DNA from: Planococcus sp. APC 4015
Lineage (GTDB): Bacteria > Actinomycetota > Actinomycetes > Actinomycetales > Microbacteriaceae
NCBI GenBank assembly: GCA_030407505.1
Contig: JASDDH010000015.1
Location: forward strand, 1-64,000
Length of the DNA stretch: 64,000 bases
Direction: 5' to 3'
The translations under genes were made by a program, and so were the position numbers. Below are positions 11,401 to 25,030 of this stretch, piece after piece (the stretch's first letter is position 1; every line of letters begins with the position of its first letter). The notes beneath the pieces are model-generated. The model made no database searches and was not told where the DNA came from. It saw only the letters and a program-made list of their open reading frames with translations.

Positions 11401-11424
11401 CCCGGCGATCGTGCGGCGGCGCAT
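5482..11424 (-). CDS. Giant membrane-anchored surface protein with Ig-like/cadherin-like repeats
   Basis: The start ATG at 11424 shares one base with the kinase stop (TGATG), giving 1,980 residues. The frame stays open further upstream but that part lies inside the kinase gene. Residues 7–29 are a single hydrophobic segment with positive residues before it, so the chain is probably an N-terminally anchored exported protein. Residues about 40–385 show repeated strands resembling a beta-propeller. From about 390 come many Ig-like/cadherin-like units with DNDxxP-type signatures (VLMNDHDPNEDVLS, VLDNDISP, ANDVDPVGG), then fibronectin-III-like units to a Pro/Glu tail. No LPxTG sorting signal is seen. 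The operon couples it to a kinase and a MoxR/DUF58 pair, suggesting regulated assembly at the cell surface. The function is unknown. Confidence 0.85.
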   Translation of the reverse strand: MRRRTIAGIVAAVAAVTLVTTASIVWPGLDAKETPEIDASVWALQTAEGRSYGRVNTAVGELDTVRSISNPDKVVQTADAAYIFSDSLSTVTRIDEALPVDLDDEALSTSTSTPTGTVDVATADDFVVYLTDAGTVFAGRLSTGGTVQLDPFAEGEDSPQYTADAIAVDTRGILFAYSRADGAVMRYDIAASTVVARDNVDAEGFSSPAITAAGDVWAVVDTEDGSVWRSGADAVESAPTTDAVVVGEPDADGDTMYIADQRRLVKIPADGAEMDVEYSVRDTVLGTPAAPIVHDGEVYAAWLGQGGDGGTLWSTSARALPLDYGAGELPDQRRPVLVEGRDAVLLNEMRSGWVWTAPDGDLVESSQDWTLDDRIDAEAVPSEEQLPVMTDPKPPVAEADAFGVRAGALVTLPVLMNDHDPNEDVLSIAPGTVSGLDPAFGTVAITDDDQRFAVRIEPGASGSASFSYAVTDGTSEGGLVSPPTTVTLTVEPDAANTAPQWCGVEGCLLEWPEPEVARGGTMTIPVLPGWVDPEGDPLLLLSVDNPSGQGSVAATPGGDVVYQHSDDGSGVDEVVDLAVTIADTRGATTTRSLVVRVTSQPRLDVQSFAVVDMIGSGTTIDVAAHVTGTTGTLSLDSARVLDDAKASATVVGGTTAFDFSTTTPGTYRVDFTVTDGNDEDSGTVRITVLADDAAPQLATSPVVAFVRPQEDATIDVFTAVHNPTRRVLLLSDVVATADAGATLSVDSVGQNHLRVSGSTATGAPGRLGTVRYTVTDGSEDAGASIEGEATVYLLPLARELAPIAVDDTVVVRTGAQVDIPVLDNDISPSGGRPTLDPSQVSSSSAEALAFASGDMLRYLAPTDPGEYTVDYAVFTTGAPSLVDVATVRVRVLDDEANRAPLPERLEGRVLSGQSTSIDFEAFGMDPDGDVVTLDRIVTQPERGSAAIAADGASIVYTSVGGDRGQDSFTYRVVDEFGETGEARVRIGILDAESNPSPITYTDYVQVQAGEGNTIRVSPLANDVDPVGGLLTLTSVRPDLPETLDGGDPNPEYARLAGHIASDDERNVVITAGVIPDTMSFLYDIESSSGNTARGLIVVKVVRESVPDYPVVDDTILTSESREDFPDGIDVLTGKVAWSGGEIDGLEMALWGDPADIVASGWELSGPLTARIRVIPFAVSGVGGSGEVTTYGFLRVPGDDDLTLALRAGAVPPEVVELESVTFDMDRLVAKPRGSRLEIGEVSAAGSRVDSTCAVASGTAVRYTAAAGAPWTDACRVAVRLQGQSDWTFLSVPIAVTARDPQPVLKAGSMTVGPGETRTFDLRSMTTWQLRDDWAGIVYDIDYTGAAFDVSLDGSIVTATAADRAVPGTDEAATITVSSHSSVAPVRLIIRVGAAPSALPRGGSVTQQCSQAGGSSCTISVAGAVGELNPLPRTPLELVDVRDAGSCVGVTFSRASASSVLASWAADAPGATCTASFSLVDAQGRQTNGERDGRITFDLLGYPKSPAALVQTGFGDGTLTLRVDPGDARLAYPALTGFVLLTDAGEVARCSADGTCPPLSAPNGEKRTYQAFAVNAVGQSAASVQTVAWAYDPPAAPASVAVRPIQTAGEGGMVALTVEGLDPETGSLEISSPTGEVVRVAVAGGTTFEVPSYRIGTNESAPVSVTPYSRFELPAGLGGSPTGATTIGWGNGIGAPLSPQLTLTPASNGDGTTTITASASAQLNGSGSSLRYGIVQDGRPCSVSPGGSSANFTLPDGEEYRFNLCVESFLAGESFGATGASQTVRAVQADRAPRGYTFVVDGTPNVGAGRAEWIIRADPQSSERVPNRNFVQFARFPGNGTFGQDPGIQARYVHDVWGTASPWADVTPRSGSAPYQMQATWAVTSCVGRTALTTTSASSTAPGGERASVTFGNGELRYYDAADALLPHEAGTWTVPYGAERVEGIRVTASWSQWGLAPATTTFTADCSPGVPPEPEPEPVP

Positions 11425-12563
11425 CAGAGCACCCCGGTGGTGAGCAGCACCGTGACCACGGCGGCGACGGCCGCCACGACCGAGCCCGCGACCACGGCGA
11501 CGACGACGCCTCCGCGCACCGACCGTCCGTCCGACGGCGCGGAGAACGCGGTGTCTTCGTCGCGCGCGAGCCCGCTCATGCCGATCTCGGAGCGCGCCTT
11601 GCGGCGGGGCACGTGCTCGACGGTGCTGCGGGCGGGGCCTCGGAGGGTGTCGTCGGAGAAGTCGACCGTGTCGGATGCCGGTGCCCAGTCGCTCTCGGGC
11701 ACCTCGAGCGGCGTCGGTGAGCCGCCGAGCTCGACCTGCACCTCTTGTAGCGCCGTGGCGAAGGCCTGCGCCGAGGCGTAGCGCTTCGAGGGATCGCGGC
11801 TCATCGACCGCGCGAGCACGCGCTGCAGCGGTGCGGGCACGTCGGCGCGCGCGATGTCGGAGTAGCTGGCGCGTGCGATGCGGCGCCGCAGCAGCTCCTT
11901 GGTGTTCTGGCCGCGCTCGCGACGCTCGAACGGGCTGTGTCCGGCCAGCAGCGAGTACACCGTCGCGCCGAGGCTCCACACCTCACTCGCGATCGTGCCG
12001 GCGGTCTGCTCCGCCACGACCTCGGGTGCGCTCCACGGGATCGACATCGCGAGCACTTCGTCGGCGGTCTCGCGCAGCAGCGACGACGAGATGCCGAAGT
12101 CGGCGAGCACGGGGGTGCCGAAGGTGGTGATCAGGATGTTGCTGGGCTTGACGTCACGATGCAGCACACCCGCGCGGTGCGCTGATTCGAGGGCACCCGC
12201 CATGCGGACGCCGATCGCGAGCACCTCTTCGACCGGCAGCCGCTCGATGCGGTACCGACGGGCGAGTGAGTCGGGACAGTTCTCCATCACGATGTACGGT
12301 CGACCGTCGGCCGAGATGCCCGCCTGGTAGACGGTGACGATCGCGGGATGCGCCGAGAGTCGCGCGAGCACATCCGCCTCGGCGTTGAACATGCGACGCA
12401 GATCGGCGTCGCGCACGTCGCTCGGAAGCACCTTCACCGCCACGTTGCGGCGCGGCATGTTCTGCTCGTACAGGAACACGTCGGCGAACCCGCCGGATCC
12501 GAGGGGCCTGATGTACGCCAGACCGGGCAGGATCGGGGGCGCAGAAGGCAGGCGTGCGGCCAC
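11424..12563 (-). CDS. Membrane-anchored Ser/Thr protein kinase (PASTA-less)
   Basis: The GTG at 12563 is chosen because GGAGGAAAG lies directly before it; the frame is open further upstream without support. The 379-residue product has a complete kinase domain: glycine loop LGSGGFADVF, VAVK lysine near residue 45, HRDVKPSN near 134–141, DFG near 154, and the SAPEV activation-segment end. The last 30 residues (about 348–378) form one membrane helix, and there is no extracellular sensor domain. It is the first gene of the Ig-protein/MoxR/DUF58 operon, so phosphorylation of these partners or of the DUF5684-like tail is plausible. A cognate PP2C phosphatase is not in view. Confidence 0.93.
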   Translation of the reverse strand: MAARLPSAPPILPGLAYIRPLGSGGFADVFLYEQNMPRRNVAVKVLPSDVRDADLRRMFNAEADVLARLSAHPAIVTVYQAGISADGRPYIVMENCPDSLARRYRIERLPVEEVLAIGVRMAGALESAHRAGVLHRDVKPSNILITTFGTPVLADFGISSSLLRETADEVLAMSIPWSAPEVVAEQTAGTIASEVWSLGATVYSLLAGHSPFERRERGQNTKELLRRRIARASYSDIARADVPAPLQRVLARSMSRDPSKRYASAQAFATALQEVQVELGGSPTPLEVPESDWAPASDTVDFSDDTLRGPARSTVEHVPRRKARSEIGMSGLARDEDTAFSAPSDGRSVRGGVVVAVVAGSVVAAVAAVVTVLLTTGVL

Positions 12564-12631
12564 CTTTCCTCCCCCAGTGTGAATCGCCCGGACACGTCGA
12601 TGGGCGCGCGTCGACGCGCGGACGTCCGGCC

Positions 12632-12637
12632 ATGCTA
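12632..12637 (-). promoter_or_regulatory. Possible -10 element of the kinase/MoxR operon
   Basis: On the minus strand the hexamer is TAGCAT, close to the TANNNT consensus, about 70 bases before the kinase GTG. A recognisable -35 is not seen, although CTGACG lies 15 bases upstream. The gap 12564–12691 has no gene. Confidence 0.4.
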
Positions 12638-12691
12638 ACAAAGGGCCGCTCGCGTCAGCCTGGGCGTGGACTGTGCAGGAGCCGCGCGCTC

Positions 12692-13345
12692 TCAGGCGAG
12701 TGGATCGCGGGGGTCGAACGGTGCGTCGAGGGTGCGGGACAGCTCTTCGAGCATCGCGGTGATCTGGGGCTCGACGTACTCCGAGATCGCGGACTGGATG
12801 CGGAGTCTGTGGTGGAGCAGGATCGCGCAGACCTCGCGGCCGATCATGTTCGCGTAGTCGTCGGCGAGGCCGACTTCCTGACGGAGCGCGGCCTTGGCCT
12901 CCTCGGTGAGCGGCGGGAGCGCCGGGACACCGGCATCCGCCTCCTCTGCGAGCCCGGCCAGGGTGAACAGGAACGGCGAATCGGGATCGGGATCGGGATC
13001 CAGCGGCAGGCCTTCGAACTCGGGGGCGAGGCCCTCCGCGGGTCGGTAGCTGCGCGAGCGGTTCCGCGCCGCCTGCTGGTCGAGCTCGGTCTGCAGCATC
13101 GGCAGGTTGCGTGCGGTGTAGTCGGCGACGGCATGGTCGACGATCGTCTTGATGCGGATCGAGAGACCGTGCTGCACGCCGTGGGGCACGTCGGCGCCGA
13201 GACCGGCGGCGGAGAGGATCGGCGAGCCGAAGCACCGACGGCACGGAGCGACCCGACCGCGATGGGTCGCGGGCTCCCACCGGGGCAGCCAGGCGAGCCA
13301 GACGTCGACGGCCTGGCTCACGTGCGTCTCCAGCGAGCGGTCCAC
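12692..13345 (-). CDS. Conserved hypothetical protein with a CxxC motif
   Basis: The GTG at 13345 is preferred because a -10-like TACCGT lies exactly six bases before it, and upstream codons look like noise. The 217-residue product starts VDRSLETHVSQAVDVWLAW and contains PCRRC at about residues 37–41, which could bind metal or iron. Residues about 60–110 look helical, and the middle is acidic with repeated Asp-Pro. No signal peptide or membrane segment is present. I do not recognise a family with a known function. It is transcribed in the same direction as the kinase operon but ends about 130 bases before it, with a separate promoter between them. Confidence 0.7.
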   Translation of the reverse strand: MDRSLETHVSQAVDVWLAWLPRWEPATHRGRVAPCRRCFGSPILSAAGLGADVPHGVQHGLSIRIKTIVDHAVADYTARNLPMLQTELDQQAARNRSRSYRPAEGLAPEFEGLPLDPDPDPDSPFLFTLAGLAEEADAGVPALPPLTEEAKAALRQEVGLADDYANMIGREVCAILLHHRLRIQSAISEYVEPQITAMLEELSRTLDAPFDPRDPLA

Positions 13346-13351
13346 GGCTCC

Positions 13352-13357
13352 ACGGTA
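13352..13357 (-). promoter_or_regulatory. -10 element, leaderless start of the CxxC protein
   Basis: Minus-strand TACCGT, then GGAGCC, then GTG. With transcription starting about seven bases after a -10, the mRNA would begin at the start codon. Confidence 0.5.
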
Positions 13358-13424
13358 GCCGTTCACCGTCGCCGAACCGCGGCTTTCCGCGGAGATCGAG
13401 GGATTCCGCGTGACTGGGCCCGCA

Positions 13425-13922
13425 TCATTCCTCGTCCTCGGATTCCCACGGCCACGTGGGGCGACGCGCACGGGTGCGCACCAGCGCGATGCCCGACCAC
13501 GCGGCGACGGATGCCGCGGCCACCAGCACCACGCCGAACCACGTCGTCGCGATGCGTCCCGAGACGCCCAGGGCGACCGCGAGACCCGCGCCGGCGATGA
13601 GCGCACCGAGCGAGAGGGCGGCGAGGTACCCCAGGAAGGCGGCGAACGCGATCCAGACGGTGTTCCAGAACGACGGATGCCCGCGGCGCACAGCGCTCCA
13701 CAGCGCCGCGGCGAAGACCGCCACCGTCGTCGCGGTCGCGAGCACCCCGGGTACGGCGCCGAGACCGCGGGTGCTCACGACATCCTCGTCGATCACGAGA
13801 GACGTGACACCGAGCGCCATGATGACGAGCGCGAGGTATCCGGTGGTGGCGAAGACGACCGCGAGGCCCGGCCCGACGGGGCCGCTCCCGGCCTCGTCCC
13901 CCGCCGGACGCCCGCGTGACAT
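13425..13922 (-). CDS. Small membrane protein of unknown function
   Basis: A 165-residue protein with about four hydrophobic segments (residues about 18–40, 55–75, 85–108 and 118–140) and a short acidic tail ending ESEDEE. The ATG at 13922 abuts the TAG stop of the preceding membrane protein gene, so the two are probably translated from one mRNA. No catalytic motif or known family is recognised. A role as an accessory membrane protein next to its neighbour is a guess from position. Confidence 0.75.
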   Translation of the reverse strand: MSRGRPAGDEAGSGPVGPGLAVVFATTGYLALVIMALGVTSLVIDEDVVSTRGLGAVPGVLATATTVAVFAAALWSAVRRGHPSFWNTVWIAFAAFLGYLAALSLGALIAGAGLAVALGVSGRIATTWFGVVLVAAASVAAWSGIALVRTRARRPTWPWESEDEE

Positions 13923-14867
13923 CTACTGGCGGACGAGCTGCGGGCCCGCTTCGAGCGTGCGCTCGTACTCGCGCTGCGCCTCGACGTTGATCTCGGTGAC
14001 GCGGCGACCGCGCGCCGCGACCCATGCGCCGAACCAGATCGTGAGTTCACGGCCGAACACGAACGCCGCGATCGCGAGCGGTGCCAGAAGCTGCGCCTCG
14101 ACGATCTCGGCACCCTCCGACGCGGTCTTGAGCCAGAAGGGCGCCTGGAAGAGCGCTCCGAGCAGATGCCCGCCGTAGGCAGCGACGCCGACGGCGAGTC
14201 CCGTGATGACCCACACGCCCCAGCGGCCGCGGTTGATGATGGCGCCCAGCAGCCAGAAGGCGACGAAGAAGACGACGGTGGGAACCCACAGCGTGAACGT
14301 GGTGAGCGCCGAGAGGGCGGTCGTTCCGACGTTCGCAGCAGTGACGTCTCCCGACAGCGCGCCGAAGCCCAGCCATGCGGCGAGGTAGAGGGCGGCGAAG
14401 CAGAGGGCTGCGAGCAGGCCGATGGCGCCGGCGGCGCCGCGGTTGCCGCGCGGACGCGGGGCCTCGGGCGCCTGGACGAAGATCGGCTGCGGAGCGACGA
14501 CGGGCGCGACGACCGGGGTGGCGTCGGCCACGACGGGCTCGCTCGGAGCCACGACGGGCTCGTAGGCGGTGGTCGGCTCGTCGTAGGCGGCGGTCGGCGC
14601 CGGCTCGGCGTGTGCGGCCGGCTCGGTGACGACGACGGGGTCGGACTCGGGGGCGGACGCTGCGGGGTGGGACGCCCACGAGGGCTCCTCGGCGGCCCAG
14701 TCGTTCGCCGCCGACGGCACGTCGTCATCGGCGGGGGTCGTCACGACGGGCTCATCCCGACGGGCGGCCTCGGCATCGGCGAGTCCTTCTTGGGCGCGAA
14801 CGACGACGTCATCGACCGACGTGGGCTCTTCGACCGGCTCGCCGTAGGACGACTTGGGGTCACTCAT
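13923..14867 (-). CDS. Membrane protein with long acidic/proline-rich N-terminus
   Basis: The ATG at 14867 is chosen over a GTG three codons upstream because AGGAG sits seven to eight bases before it. Of 314 residues, the first 130 are rich in Glu, Pro, Ala and Val with repeated EPVV/PVVA motifs and look disordered. Four hydrophobic segments follow (about 140–165, 178–200, 215–235, 255–275). The C-terminus is charged and ends soon after QREYERTLEAG. I recognise no enzymatic family. Low-complexity N-terminal tails of this kind are common in actinobacterial membrane proteins and say little about function. Confidence 0.75.
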   Translation of the reverse strand: MSDPKSSYGEPVEEPTSVDDVVVRAQEGLADAEAARRDEPVVTTPADDDVPSAANDWAAEEPSWASHPAASAPESDPVVVTEPAAHAEPAPTAAYDEPTTAYEPVVAPSEPVVADATPVVAPVVAPQPIFVQAPEAPRPRGNRGAAGAIGLLAALCFAALYLAAWLGFGALSGDVTAANVGTTALSALTTFTLWVPTVVFFVAFWLLGAIINRGRWGVWVITGLAVGVAAYGGHLLGALFQAPFWLKTASEGAEIVEAQLLAPLAIAAFVFGRELTIWFGAWVAARGRRVTEINVEAQREYERTLEAGPQLVRQ

Positions 14868-14907
14868 CGCACGCACTCCTCACGCAGGGCTGGTCCCTGC
14901 CGTGTTG

Positions 14908-14913
14908 AGGCTA
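14908..14913 (-). promoter_or_regulatory. -10 element upstream of the two membrane protein genes
   Basis: Minus-strand TAGCCT about 40 bases before the ATG at 14867. The leader it would create contains a small GCAGGG/CCCTGC hairpin just before the AGGAG site. No clear -35 is visible. Confidence 0.4.
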
Positions 14914-14971
14914 GCCCGCGAGAGCGCCTGCGCCGCGGAGGCGTGCCGAGGAACGTCGAGTGCCGTGTCGG

Positions 14972-15589
14972 TCACTGCCAGACGTGACCGGCGAGGGCGG
15001 GACCGTAGCCCACGGGGGCCCACCCGTTCTGCACGGTCGACAGCCACAGTCCGTCGCGGAGCACGTGCTCCTCCGTCACGCCGGCCGCCGAACGATCGCA
15101 CACCGTCGCGGCGTCGCGCTGCGAGCACGCGAAGCCTGCGGCGGCGAAGGCCGCCTCGGCGGCGGGGGCGGCATCCGGAGTCACGGAGGCGAGCCCCGAG
15201 ACCAGCGACGTGCCGTCGTCGAACCGCCATGTGCAGGTCACGCGCATCGTGGCGCCGAGGGCGTCGCCGACTTCGGGCAGAGCGATCGCGGGCCGGGCGA
15301 CTCCCTGGCCGAGGAGCACGTCGCCGTGCCAGATCATCTCGGCCCAGAGCGCGTCGGGGTACAGGTCTCGGCAGTCCACCGTCGTTCCGCTGGCGACGAG
15401 CTCGGCGGGCGTCGGCTCGTCGGCGGCGGCTTCGGAGCGCTCGGTCGACGCGCGAAGCGTGTCACCGACCCACGCCACCGAAACCGGCACCATCGGGATC
15501 GCCAGCCACAGGAGCGCCCCGATGACGGCGGCGCAGAGCACGCCGACGGGCACCGCGAGCCACAGGCTCCGTCCGCCGATCCGCGCCAT
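14972..15589 (-). CDS. Hypothetical signal-anchored extracytoplasmic protein
   Basis: The ATG at 15589 follows GGAGG at a normal distance and gives 205 residues. Residues 8–30 are one hydrophobic segment; the rest is outside the membrane. Several cysteines are present (for example VDCRDLYPDALW, VTCTW, FACSQ and TVCDRS), a pattern of two likely disulfides in an exported domain. No known enzyme motif is seen. It lies just past the rpoC terminator in the same direction, so it probably has its own promoter or depends on read-through. Confidence 0.72.
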   Translation of the reverse strand: MARIGGRSLWLAVPVGVLCAAVIGALLWLAIPMVPVSVAWVGDTLRASTERSEAAADEPTPAELVASGTTVDCRDLYPDALWAEMIWHGDVLLGQGVARPAIALPEVGDALGATMRVTCTWRFDDGTSLVSGLASVTPDAAPAAEAAFAAAGFACSQRDAATVCDRSAAGVTEEHVLRDGLWLSTVQNGWAPVGYGPALAGHVWQ

Positions 15590-15651
15590 CTCAGGCCTCC
15601 CCCTCCACGGTAGACACGCGGATGCCCCGCATCGGTTCGGCGCGCTGGGCA

Positions 15652-15690
15652 ACACGAAGGCCCCCGGCGTGTCGCCGAGGGCCGTCGTGT
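15652..15690 (-). terminator. rpoBC transcription terminator
   Basis: A long hairpin: an 11-bp core (GGCCCTCGGCG pairing with CGCCGGGGGCC, one G·T wobble, loop ACA) extended by an outer ACACGA/TCGTGT arm. It lies about 30 bases after the rpoC stop and has no long U tract, as is usual in high-GC actinobacteria. Confidence 0.8.
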
Positions 15691-15719
15691 GTTCAGGATC
15701 CGGGTCGCCCCGGCATCCG

Positions 15720-19598
<3,879 letters not shown>

Positions 19599-19634
19599 TA
19601 GTTCTCAGTTCTCCTGTAGGAAAAAAACTTCGGT

Positions 19635-19668
19635 GATTGAGTAGGCGCTTTCGCGCCGTATCGAAATC
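19635..19668. repeat. Palindromic dispersed repeat between rpoB and rpoC
   Basis: A 34-bp imperfect palindrome with GATT/AATC ends and an inner GGCGC-ttt(c)-GCGCC stem, containing TTGAGTAGGCGC and CGTATCGAA. Sequences of this TATCGAA…TACTCAA type are, as far as I know, scattered between genes in many Microbacteriaceae. Here it separates two subunits of an essential complex. Confidence 0.7.
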
Positions 19669-19675
19669 GGCCGGG

Positions 19676-23173
<3,498 letters not shown>

Positions 23174-23188
23174 GGGGATAACCTCCGT

Positions 23189-23203
23189 GAGCCCGAGGGG
23201 CTC
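23189..23203 (-). other. Hairpin next to the rpoB ribosome-binding site
   Basis: GAGCCC-ctc-GGGCTC on the minus strand, ending about two bases before the GGAGG of rpoB. It could tune translation starting from the TTG codon. This is inference only. Confidence 0.4.
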
Positions 23204-23346
23204 GTTTCCTTGTCGTCAGGGTGGAGTGCTCCGTCGTTCCCCGAAACCCGGCGCCGCACGCGTGACGTCTGTGAGGACGAAAACGGGGGCACGCAGGTCC
23301 AGCCGACCACCATATGAGGGCAGGGGGATACAGAGCGCAACTACCG

Positions 23347-23375
23347 ACTATACGTCCTCGGGGGCGATGTGTCCA
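23347..23375 (-). promoter_or_regulatory. rpoBC promoter
   Basis: Minus strand: -35 TGGACA (23375–23370), a 17-base spacer, and -10 TATAGT (23352–23347). This is the closest match to the housekeeping sigma consensus in the window. Transcription from about 23340 gives a leader near 165 bases before the rpoB TTG. Confidence 0.85.
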
Positions 23376-23431
23376 GCTGGTTCCTTGACGATCTTCGGAT
23401 GCTGCGGTATAGACGCGCGGACGCGGCGCTC

Positions 23432-25030
23432 TCAGCCGCCACGGCGCGCGTGCCGGAACCGGATGCGGGCGCCCGGGCGTGCCTGCGCGAGAAGGTCGAG
23501 CGCAGCATCCGTCGCCACCGCGATCACCGGGTATCCGCCGGTGACCGGGCCGTCGCGTCCCAGGATCACTGGGCCGCCCGACGGGGGGACCTGCAGCGCA
23601 CCGGGCACCATCCCCTCGCTCGGCAGCTCGCCGGTCCGCACGCGCTCGAGCGCCGGACCGTCCAGGCGCATGCCGACCCGGTCGGTCGAGTTCGACACCG
23701 TCCACACGGCGTCGTAGAGGGTCTCGAGGGCGGATGCCGCGAACCAGTCCGCGCGGGGTCCGGGTGCGAGATCGACCTCGAGCTCCTCGTCGTGCGGGGC
23801 ACCCCACGGGGCGAGCGCGACGACCGGGATCGGGGTCTTCGGCGCAGGCCCGACCACGACGGTGTCGCCGGCGGTGAGACGTGCCGGACCGATCCCCGCC
23901 ATGACATCCGTCGAACGCGAACCGAGGACGGCGGGCGACTCGACGCCTCCGCGCAGGGCGAGGTAGGCGCGGGCGCCGTGCGCGAACCAGTCGAGGTGCA
24001 GCTCGGTGCCGGTGCGCCATGCGTGCGCCTCGTAGGGATCGATCTCGCGGCCGTCGAGCGTGACGCGGCCCCAGGCTCCGGTGACGGCGATCCACAGGTC
24101 GGCGGCGGCCACGGCGCGGAACCCGCCCATCGTGACCTCGAGCCCCGCGAGATGCTCGGGGTTGCCGACGAGCCGATTGGCCGTACGCAGCGCGCCGCGG
24201 TCGAGTGCGCCCGACGGCGCGACCCCGAGCGAGGCGGCACCGGGTCGGCCGAGGTCCTGGACGGTCGCGAGCAGCCCCGGCTCGACGATCGCCACCCCCC
24301 GCTGCCCCCGACCGTGAGCCTCCAGCCGGTCGCCGAGAGCGTGGGCGCCACCCGCGGTCTCGGCGACCAGCTGGAGGCTCACCGGATCGGGGGCGGGGGC
24401 GGGGACGGGGGCGGCCGGGCGGAAGCGCACGCGAGTGCCGGGCGCGAGGAGCGCCGGGGATGAGGCATCCGGATCGAACAGCGGCGCGGCCGTCGTGCCG
24501 ATCAGCCTCCACCCACCGGGAGTCTCGCGCGGATACGCACCGGTGAAGCCGGCGGCGAGCCCGACTGCGCCCGCGGGAACCCGGGTGCGCGGCACATCGA
24601 GGCGTGGCACGTCGAAGGGCCACTCGTCGCTCACCAGATACCCGAAGCCGGGCGCGAAGCCCGTGAAGGCGACCGTCCATTCGGCGCCCGCATGACGAGC
24701 GACGAGATCGCCCACCGTGACGCCCAGTACAGCGGCTGTCTCGGCGAGGTCCGCCCCGTCGTAGACGATCTTGAGCTCGACGAGGGGTCCGAGCGCGGGC
24801 TTCTCGGACCCCGCGGCATCCGCCGCCCCGACGGCCCAGGACCGCACGACCGACACCGACACGCGATGCGGGTCGAACACGACCATCACGGTCCGGGCCG
24901 CGGGGACGAGGTCGAGGACTCCGTCGATGCGGGATGCCGCGAGCACCGCGTGCAGGGCGAGCACATCGGGCAGCGATGCGACCTCGAGGAGGAGCGCCCG
25001 CTCCCCCAGCGGCAGGACCGTCACGCTCAC
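23432..25030 (-). CDS. pxpBC: 5-oxoprolinase subunits B and C fused in one chain
   Basis: A 532-residue fusion of PxpB (KipI-like, residues about 1–205) and PxpC (KipA-like, about 242–532, beginning GVAIVEPGLLATVQDLGRPG). With PxpA these subunits hydrolyse 5-oxoproline to glutamate using ATP, in the cytoplasm. The GTG at 25030 overlaps the pxpA stop (GTGA), so the two genes form one unit. PxpB shows GERALLLEV near the N-terminus and VAFTGFAPGFGYL; PxpC shows GGVESPAVLGSRSTD and GYPVIAVAT. The linker, residues about 217–239, is encoded by a 69-bp palindrome that recurs in an unrelated permease gene at 45.6 kb. Confidence 0.95.
   Translation of the reverse strand: MSVTVLPLGERALLLEVASLPDVLALHAVLAASRIDGVLDLVPAARTVMVVFDPHRVSVSVVRSWAVGAADAAGSEKPALGPLVELKIVYDGADLAETAAVLGVTVGDLVARHAGAEWTVAFTGFAPGFGYLVSDEWPFDVPRLDVPRTRVPAGAVGLAAGFTGAYPRETPGGWRLIGTTAAPLFDPDASSPALLAPGTRVRFRPAAPVPAPAPDPVSLQLVAETAGGAHALGDRLEAHGRGQRGVAIVEPGLLATVQDLGRPGAASLGVAPSGALDRGALRTANRLVGNPEHLAGLEVTMGGFRAVAAADLWIAVTGAWGRVTLDGREIDPYEAHAWRTGTELHLDWFAHGARAYLALRGGVESPAVLGSRSTDVMAGIGPARLTAGDTVVVGPAPKTPIPVVALAPWGAPHDEELEVDLAPGPRADWFAASALETLYDAVWTVSNSTDRVGMRLDGPALERVRTGELPSEGMVPGALQVPPSGGPVILGRDGPVTGGYPVIAVATDAALDLLAQARPGARIRFRHARRGG
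24314..24382. repeat. 69-bp palindromic element, copy 1, within pxpBC
   Basis: Perfect 13-bp terminal inverted repeats (GTGAGCCTCCAGC and its complement) enclose a second perfect 11-bp stem (GGTCGCCGAGA/TCTCGGCGACC) and a loop of 19 bases. It is 69 bases (23 codons) and in frame with pxpBC. About 60 of 69 bases match copy 2 at 45627–45695. Confidence 0.85.

Noticed and set aside
11425..11979. N-terminal extension of the giant surface protein to 2,165 residues
   Set aside because: The extra 185 codons lie within the kinase gene and have no signal or fold, while the ATG at 11424 is followed by a clear anchor segment and touches the kinase stop.
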